From assembly GCA_010405405.1 (NCBI GenBank), contig MU004237.1, positions 724,014 through 788,013 of the forward strand: 64,000 bases of DNA, in the 5' to 3' direction. The DNA is from Microthyrium microscopicum. Taxonomy: Eukaryota > Ascomycota > Dothideomycetes > Microthyriales > Microthyriaceae. Below the pieces are notes generated by a model. The model was not told where the DNA came from. It did not search any database and saw nothing but the letters and a program-made list of their open reading frames with translations. The translations under genes were made by a program, and so were the position numbers. Position 1 is the first letter of the stretch, and every line of letters begins with the position of its first letter. Shown in pieces: positions 58,238-64,000 of the stretch.

Positions 58238-59059
58238 CTACTGGGTCATTCTAAGCTTGAGCTTATCCTCCGAGACAATTTCCTCCCTTCTGCTAAAAAG
58301 CCCTTCCAAGTCCCAGTTGACGCTCATATACCGTCCATTCAACCACTGCCTCTTCTCCGCAGCAAGCAGTGCCATAGCATCACCGGCCAACTCTGGCGAA
58401 TCTATCAGCGACTCAGCAATAAATTCCGGAGCGTTGTCAGCCAATTCTGTCTTGACCCCTCCAGGATGCACACAATAGGCGGAAATTTCTTGTTCAGCAT
58501 ATTCAGCAGCTATGAATTCTGTAAATCGCATGACGGCGGTTTTGGAACCTTGGTAAGCAAATCCACCTAGCCCCACAAAAAGTGCTCCCACACTACTAAT
58601 GTTTATGATCGTCTTGGGAGACTCGCTTGGAGCCGCAAGAATCAAAGGAATAAAGTAGTGTGATACAAGGAAGATCCCTTTGACATTGACCTCCCAGGAT
58701 TTCCACCAATTTTTGGGATTGGCATCCGCAATGGATGACCATTCAGTCAAGAATCCGGCATTGTTGATCAGGACGTCGATGGTGCCAAACTTTTCTTTGA
58801 CGGCTTTTGCTGCTGCAGCCACGCTTGAGTCGGATGTGACGTCTAATTGAAGCTTTAGGATCTTTGGTTTGGGTCCTGAAACTGCGGCTATAATGATATT
58901 GGCAGCGCCATTTTGAGCAAATGAGACTGCAGTAGATCTTCCAATGCCCCTTGAAGCTCCGGTAATTAGAACTGTATGGCCAGAGTTTTTTGCATTTTGG
59001 ACGAATGCATACGTATCATGGTAAACTGTTTTTGTGAAGTTACTGGCAGTTGGATCCAT
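58238..59059 (-). CDS. Short-chain dehydrogenase/reductase with shortened cofactor region
   Basis: Classical SDR oxidoreductase, NAD(P)-dependent, substrate unknown. One exon of 273 residues. TGASRGIG (33-40) binds the dinucleotide, NNAG is at 99-102, and the catalytic Ser is about 155/156 in INISSVGA. Tyr169 and Lys173 are in AYQGSK. HPGGVKTELA and SPELAGDA follow the catalytic core. After strand beta2 (NIIIAA, 54-59) the sequence passes directly to VSGPKPKILKLQLDV. Common fungal homologues have about 20 more residues here, including the Arg that starts the helix after beta2. That points to an internal in-frame deletion, which may alter cofactor binding. The downstream neighbour is convergent, 195 bp away. 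Confidence 0.87.
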   Translation of the reverse strand: MDPTASNFTKTVYHDTYAFVQNAKNSGHTVLITGASRGIGRSTAVSFAQNGAANIIIAAVSGPKPKILKLQLDVTSDSSVAAAAKAVKEKFGTIDVLINNAGFLTEWSSIADANPKNWWKSWEVNVKGIFLVSHYFIPLILAAPSESPKTIINISSVGALFVGLGGFAYQGSKTAVMRFTEFIAAEYAEQEISAYCVHPGGVKTELADNAPEFIAESLIDSPELAGDAMALLAAEKRQWLNGRYMSVNWDLEGLFSRREEIVSEDKLKLRMTQ

Positions 59060-60495
59060 GGTTTTTGCGGGAAGTAAAGATTAGAATGTATGAAGAGATC
59101 AAGCTGTGCAGTATGTTCCTCTATTTCCGAGGTCACATAACACTGCGACAAGATCCCACTTTAAATTGCAAAGAATTAGTTATCTTAATCATAGATGAGG
59201 ACAATGATACGGAATTAGGACGGAAGTAAACACATTATCAAACTATATGCCTAGTCCATTTCTAGCCTATCTCCGGTTCTAGCTACAGTAAGTGTTAAGA
59301 ACCTTGCTCTGGCACTTTGACACTCTACTCTACCTACCTGCATTATGTCATGAGAATAACCGTGTTGAGAAACTTAATTTCCAATTTCTCGTTGCTTCGA
59401 GTCAAGGTCTGACCAACCCAGCTCAGCAGCTACCGCGGAGTGTTAGTTATTGTGAACCTACCAGTCTGCTTCCGGGATCTGTTACCTATGTTTGTAACTG
59501 CAGCTATAACCAGCGTATAATGAACTGCTTGAAGACCTTTGGCTCGCGGATTGGCTCGTAGCTATTCCTTGACTGGCTGTATTTGCGTCAAGAGTCTCTC
59601 CATGACCTTCCAGAGTCCCTCGAAGGCTAAGTATATCCCGTCCGCAGTCTGTCAGAGTCCCAGTATGGCTTACCACGATCCTATTGGGCCGATTAGAGCA
59701 TTTAATACAATGACATCCTTTGCGCCGAAGCACATTACAAGCGATTCGACAAGCCTGGTAGTCTCGAATAACCCAACAAAACCCTATGATTTGCAACTCG
59801 TTACCATCGCGTCGAAGAACCATTGCCGCCGGGACGCCTGCAATTCAACTATAAGATCGCCGATCAACGAGGCCTAGGGTCCAAAGCCGAGATAATGGTA
59901 CCCGTAAAAGAACTGCTGACCGTCTCTTGCAAAGATTGCCGCCTCCTTTATCCTGCCAGTAAACCGAGGTCAAAACCTTGTATATCTTCAGCACATCTCG
60001 ATGGCTGCCGTCTAAGCAGCTAGAACAACTTTTGCGCTTAAGTGACATCGGAAGAGACCCAGGACAATCTTCAGGAGCTGATCAAGGATGAACGGCCATC
60101 CTAGGGAAAACTTGAAAGGGATTTTCTGGTTTCTTTTTCCACTGGATGGCTTACATTCATACCACGATCAAGATAAAACCAGAGAGACCGGTCTGAGCCC
60201 CATACTACCTGCATATGCAAATGTGAAGACTACCTTACTAAGGTAGCCACACAACTAGAAGACGCAAAGGGCAACTCACAAGGCAGATAGCGCAGCAGAT
60301 CGCGTACCAGTGCTGCTGGCAATGGCCGACCTTTGCATGAGAATTTATGAATGATGCATTCTACAATGGAGAAACACTAGTAAGTAGTAGTTAGGCAAGT
60401 AAGTTGTAGGAAGTTCTGAAGGAAGCAAGAGTTGGGGACTGCATAAGAACGACAACAATGAGTACTAAGGTAGTCGTGCTCTTACACTAGGCTCG
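59060..60495. other. Intergenic, no gene seen
   Basis: About 1.4 kb between the SDR start and the inverted-repeat element. Frames at 59292-59561, 59482-59823 (minus), 59539-59877 and 59823-60023 overlap each other and have no recognisable family content. They could be remains of an older gene, but I could not show it. Confidence 0.4.
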
Positions 60496-60545
60496 ATTTG
60501 TTAGGTGCAGAATTATTTTCCTCCCGTGCACGGGCCTTTTTTTTT
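60496..60545 (+). repeat. Left terminal inverted repeat of the AT-rich element
   Basis: Runs from ATTTGTTAGGTGCAG through CTCCCGTGCACGGGCC into a T10 run. It pairs with 60978-61026. Confidence 0.85.
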
Positions 60546-60977
60546 TAAAAAAGATCTAATATCTTTAGAGTTAAGTTATAATGAGAACTAGGTCTATATT
60601 ACAACTATAATTTTAATTAAAATTAGCTTTTTATAAGATAAAATACTTTAAAAATATTTATCTTTCTTAATAGCTTAGGGTCTTTAGAGATAAGTAGTAA
60701 TAAAGAAGATTTAATAAACGTCTAAAAAGCTTAATAATTTAAGATTTAATCTAAAGACTTAGTAAAGCTTAGTAGCTTTATTTATATTCTTAAGTTTTTA
60801 GCTTTATAGATTTAACTACTTTTAAGCTAAATATACTTACCTAATAATGTAAATAAATATACGACAACTTGTAAGATTATATTATTTAATATTCTATATC
60901 TAATAAGCTAGGCTTTAGTAATTTTAGCCTTAAGTTAAGAGAGCTATAAACTTAATTCAAGGTGTTAAATTTGTCTT

Positions 60978-61026
60978 TTTTAAAAGGCCCGTGCACGGGA
61001 GGAAAATAATTCTGCACCTGACAAAT
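60978..61026 (-). repeat. Right terminal inverted repeat of the AT-rich element
   Basis: Reverse complement of the left end, with a single C/T difference near the outer end and a T4 instead of a T10 run. Confidence 0.85.
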
Positions 61027-61454
61027 TGCAGCCCACCCCCACCCTTGCGTGAATTTCCTATGTAGCCCCCCCCCCCCCTATCCAAGCCACTAAGAACGAG
61101 ATGATGGGTGAAATGTTGTTGGGTCATCACCGGTGTCGATTTGGGCCTCCCGAACCAATTAGGATCTGCCGAAACGCGACAATGATACTGAAAGAATCGG
61201 ACATTGCGCCACCAGCTGAAAGCGAGTGCTGGAGTGGGATGGCATGCTTGGCTGCATATGCGTCGCTCAACTTCAGATGTAACTTGCAACAGAGTCTGTT
61301 CATTGTCGCTGCTAAAACCACTGTATGTTTTGCTACAAGGATAACCAGATAATCGTTGCTTGCGAAGTACATTTTTCTGTAAAGACACGTTCTGCCTTCG
61401 CGGCTACCGTCGCACGAAAATCGCAACGGCATTGATATTGTGAAGGCTTTGGGT
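61027..61454. other. Promoter side of the NLR-like gene, with C13 run
   Basis: 428 bp between the element and the NLR-like start codon. It contains a run of 13 C (61066-61078) preceded by CCCACCCCCACCC. Short frames on both strands have no family signal. Confidence 0.5.
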
Positions 61455-64000
61455 ATGGCAACTTTGGCAAGTGGGCCGACGGCGAGCACTGCACCCAACC
61501 AGCCAGCTTTGCCATCAGATCTGGGGTAAGTGTCGTCTGCCGAGAATATCGTGGACGCTTCGTTTACTCTTTTGCAGCATTGCGGACAAAGTTAAGGAAG
61601 CATGGGATAAGCGCTGCTCCCATCTAAGTGATGAAGAACGAATGCGTTTCAATTCCTTTGCTTGCGCTGACATGACCGGCTACACTAAGGAGCTTTCAGT
61701 CTTATGTCAGAACCATAAAGATGAAAAGACACTGAACAAGGTCACGACAAAATGGTTCGAACCTTTATTTCACGCTGTTGGATTGTTCATACCCACCACC
61801 GCCATTAGCATCCAAGCCTATCCTAACCCAGGATCTCTAATTCTCGGGGCCATTGTACTGGTACTAGATACGACGAAAAGAGTTCAGGACTATCAAAAGT
61901 TGACAATACAAATGCTATCTAGGATGGGAAGGAAGTCCGAGGTCATCGCTGCGTACGAAAAGGAAGTTTACAAGGATGACTTAATCGTTCAATTGAGTCT
62001 TGTGGAGCTTTGCGGATCAATCCTTGACTTTTGTTGCAAAGCTGTACGACAATTTGACAGGAAAGGAAAGCTTCAGGCTAAAGTGAAAGGAGTTGTGCTT
62101 TCAATCTTCCGCGACTTCAGCGCTTATTTGAGCGAAGAAGTTAAAAAGTTTGAGGATGCCATGGATGACCTCGAGCTCAAGGCACTTCTTTGTGATAAGC
62201 GGCGTCTTCAAAAATTACAACAAAATCAGACAGTGCAACAGCAAGTGATGCATGACCAGAGCGTGGCCAAGTCGCAGCGTCTGGATGATATCCACGAGAT
62301 ACAACTAAAGTTATGGGAGAGGCAAAACAATATTGATGCGAGTAAGTGCTCAAAGTCCTCCTGTGGGTGCCGATGACAAGCTATATAGAACGGGCAGTCT
62401 CAGATTCTGATAGTGCTGTTTCTCACAATCCAGTCACTAAGTGTGAGATGCCGCGCAGTTGCTGACCTTGTTCAAAGAAAATCAAAAAGAGCATGAGGAG
62501 ATTCAACGGCACCTATGGCTCAAGTGGCTATCTCCTCTGCATTTCCGAATGGAATACGATCAAAGATGCGAGGAACATCTAGAGGGTACTGGAAACTGGC
62601 TTCTGGAATCCGAGGAGTATACGACATGGAAGAGCAAAGGCCAGTCCGACCTGCTCTGGATTAGGGGTAAGCCTGGCTGCGGTAAAAGTGTCTTAGCTGC
62701 GCTCGTGGCTTCAAATCTTATGGCAGAAGTCGATCAATATACCACACTTGCTTACGCTTTTATCAAACGAGAGCACGCGTCATCTCAAGATGTTCAGAGT
62801 ATTCTGGGATCCTTGGTCAAGCAAAGCGGGCATGACCAGCCAGGATTCCCGGCGATGATACAAGAACAATTTTATGCATTGGGGCAAGCTGAAAAGCCTG
62901 GCCCCATCGCTACTCGAAAGATCCTCCACAGTGTTCTGTCGGGTGTCAAAATGGCTTATCTTGTAGTGGATGGGCTTGATGAATGCAATGACTTTTGCAG
63001 GCCAGAACTTACAAAAGAGTTGATTCGCCTCCTCCAAGAATTGAACATGCCCGTGAAGATTGCCATATTTAGTCGACAGGATCCTGATTTAGAGCTTCAC
63101 CTCCGACAATACCAATTTTTGGAGCTCGATCGCGGTGCCAATCTGCTGGATCTTCAAGCATACATCGAGTCGAAATTTCCAGATAAAGGTCCAGATGATG
63201 TTCCGCACGGCACCAATAAGAAGATCCGGGACCATTGCTTGTCAAAGGCAGATGGAATGTTTTTTTGGGTATCTTTACTCCACCAAAACCTTCAGCGGCT
63301 TGATTTCGCTGCAGACAAGCTCGAGAGAGTTGAGCACATGACCTTAGGCTTGGAAAATCTACTGGACCAAATCCTCGATCAAATCTGGAAACAGGATATC
63401 CGAGTGCGATCTACTGCTTTTCTGGTCCTCATTTGGGTTACTCACGCGCGACATCCCTTGAATGAGTCTCAGATGTCGGAGGCTGTTGCTGATTATAGAG
63501 GTGCCGCAAGTGTCCAAGACGCCCAAAGTCTTACATCTGATAGACTTGTAGCCATTTGCGCAAACTTGGTTTACGTTGATCGTAATGGGATCTTTCGTTT
63601 GTGTCACGAAAGCGTTCGCTCCTATCTAGACGATCAATCGTCAAAACCAAGTCGTGCTCTTTTGAATTATCAAAAGCGCTCTCAGCAGGCTCATCGTGAT
63701 ATCTTTGAGATTTGCTCCACCTATCTCCTGCTTAAGGACTTTGAGTCGGGCCCTGCACAATCTCATCGTAGGCTTCTCCTGCTTCTCCAAAAGTTCAGCC
63801 TTCTGGCATACTGCTCTAACAATTGGGGTTGGCATTTGGCACAGTCGGAAACCGATGAAGCAATAGCCAAATCAACATCTCGCGAATCAGGTCAACAACT
63901 AGCTGTGCAGCTTGTTGGATCAGCTGAAAAACGTGAGCTATTGCTCCAAGTAGTGTTTTACAATGGTCAAATAAATGATTTCCGAAAGCGCATTGGACCG
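61455..64000 (+). CDS. NACHT-domain STAND (NLR-like) protein, 5' part
   Basis: Fungal STAND ATPase of the NLR type, linked elsewhere to non-self recognition and programmed cell death; its role here is unknown. Exons: 61455-61525, 61578-62341, and 62478 to beyond the window; about 786 residues visible, with no stop in exon 3. Residues 25-270 form a helical N-terminal domain of the DUF7708-like type (GLFIPTTAISIQAYPNPGSL, ILDFCCKAVRQF). NACHT follows. Walker A is GKPGCGKS (342-349). Walker B starts with D443 in LVVDGLDEC, and SKADGMFFWVSLL lies near the end of NACHT. A winged-helix-like part (HARHPLNESQMSEAV) and an LCHESVRSYL segment come next. The second intron (136 bp, acceptor TTCAAAG) is my best in-frame choice. 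The sensor repeats, probably ankyrin, TPR or WD40, lie outside the window. Confidence 0.85.

Larger units (their letters stand above)
60496..61026. mobile_element. MITE-like non-autonomous DNA element with long terminal inverted repeats
   Basis: Near-perfect terminal inverted repeats of about 45-50 bp bound a 430-bp core. The left end is ATTTGTTAGGTGCAGAATTA and onward (60496-60545). The right end is its reverse complement (60978-61026), with one mismatch and a 6-T length difference. Each end contains the palindrome CCCGTGCACGGG (60523-60534 and 60988-60999). The core is extremely AT-rich, full of TTAA, CTTA and TAAG words, and has no open frame. This suits repeat-induced point mutation or an AT-rich foreign core. 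I see no clear target-site duplication, so the superfamily is undetermined. Confidence 0.75.

Noticed and set aside
62342-62477. Alternative acceptors in the second NLR intron (for example after ATATAG or CGCAG)
   Set aside because: With the GTAAGT donor they lead to early stops or the wrong phase; only TTCAAAG keeps the frame into the NACHT part.

Overview
The window looks like nuclear DNA of a filamentous ascomycete (Pezizomycotina). Its genes carry short introns with GTAWGT-like donors and CTNAC-like branch points. They alternate between strands, and the gene set includes fungal-type proteins: a Zn2Cys6 regulator, a GT69 mannosyltransferase, a cutinase, a DUF3824 protein, a NACHT STAND protein and a HEI10-type RING protein. 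I cannot place it below subphylum from the sequence alone. I see no rRNA, tRNA, CRISPR array or virus-like element.

Layout. 0-3 kb: a possible decayed minus-strand gene, then ARF1 (minus, 4 exons). 4-10.3 kb: MOB2 (minus), LEO1 (plus) and CLF1 (plus). 12-13.7 kb: a D-2-hydroxyacid dehydrogenase. 16.7-18.8 kb: a Zn2Cys6 regulator. Two long gene-poor stretches flank that gene (13.7-16.7 and 18.8-23.1 kb). 23-30.4 kb: a TBC-domain RabGAP (minus), an SprT/Spartan-like protease (plus), a membrane-anchored hotdog thioesterase (minus) and a BTB protein (plus). 31-41 kb: XAP5/FAM50 (minus), HEI10 (plus), a 1421-residue repeat and coiled-coil protein (plus) and a DUF3824 protein (minus). 42.4-52.2 kb: a mitochondrial SAM carrier (plus), a GT69 glycosyltransferase (minus), a cutinase (plus), PRP40 (minus) and a mitochondrial branched-chain aminotransferase (plus). 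53-59 kb: a 270-bp duplication, a cupin/JmjC protein (plus), an unidentified three-exon gene packed 21 bp behind cyclin C (both minus), a small secreted cysteine protein (plus) and an SDR (minus). 60.5-61.0 kb: an AT-rich terminal-inverted-repeat element. 61.4-64 kb: the 5' part of a NACHT STAND (NLR-like) gene that runs off the window.

Most genes are housekeeping and unrelated in pathway. Three act in or near pre-mRNA splicing (CLF1, PRP40, XAP5) and two in Pol II transcription (LEO1, cyclin C). Many sit in divergent pairs with 0.3-0.9 kb shared upstream regions. The accessory-looking part is the right end (52-64 kb), which holds duplicated DNA, a candidate effector, the inverted-repeat element and the NLR-like gene. 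Exon models below were built by hand from splice signals and reading-frame continuity. Coordinates given as start-end span start codon to stop codon including introns.
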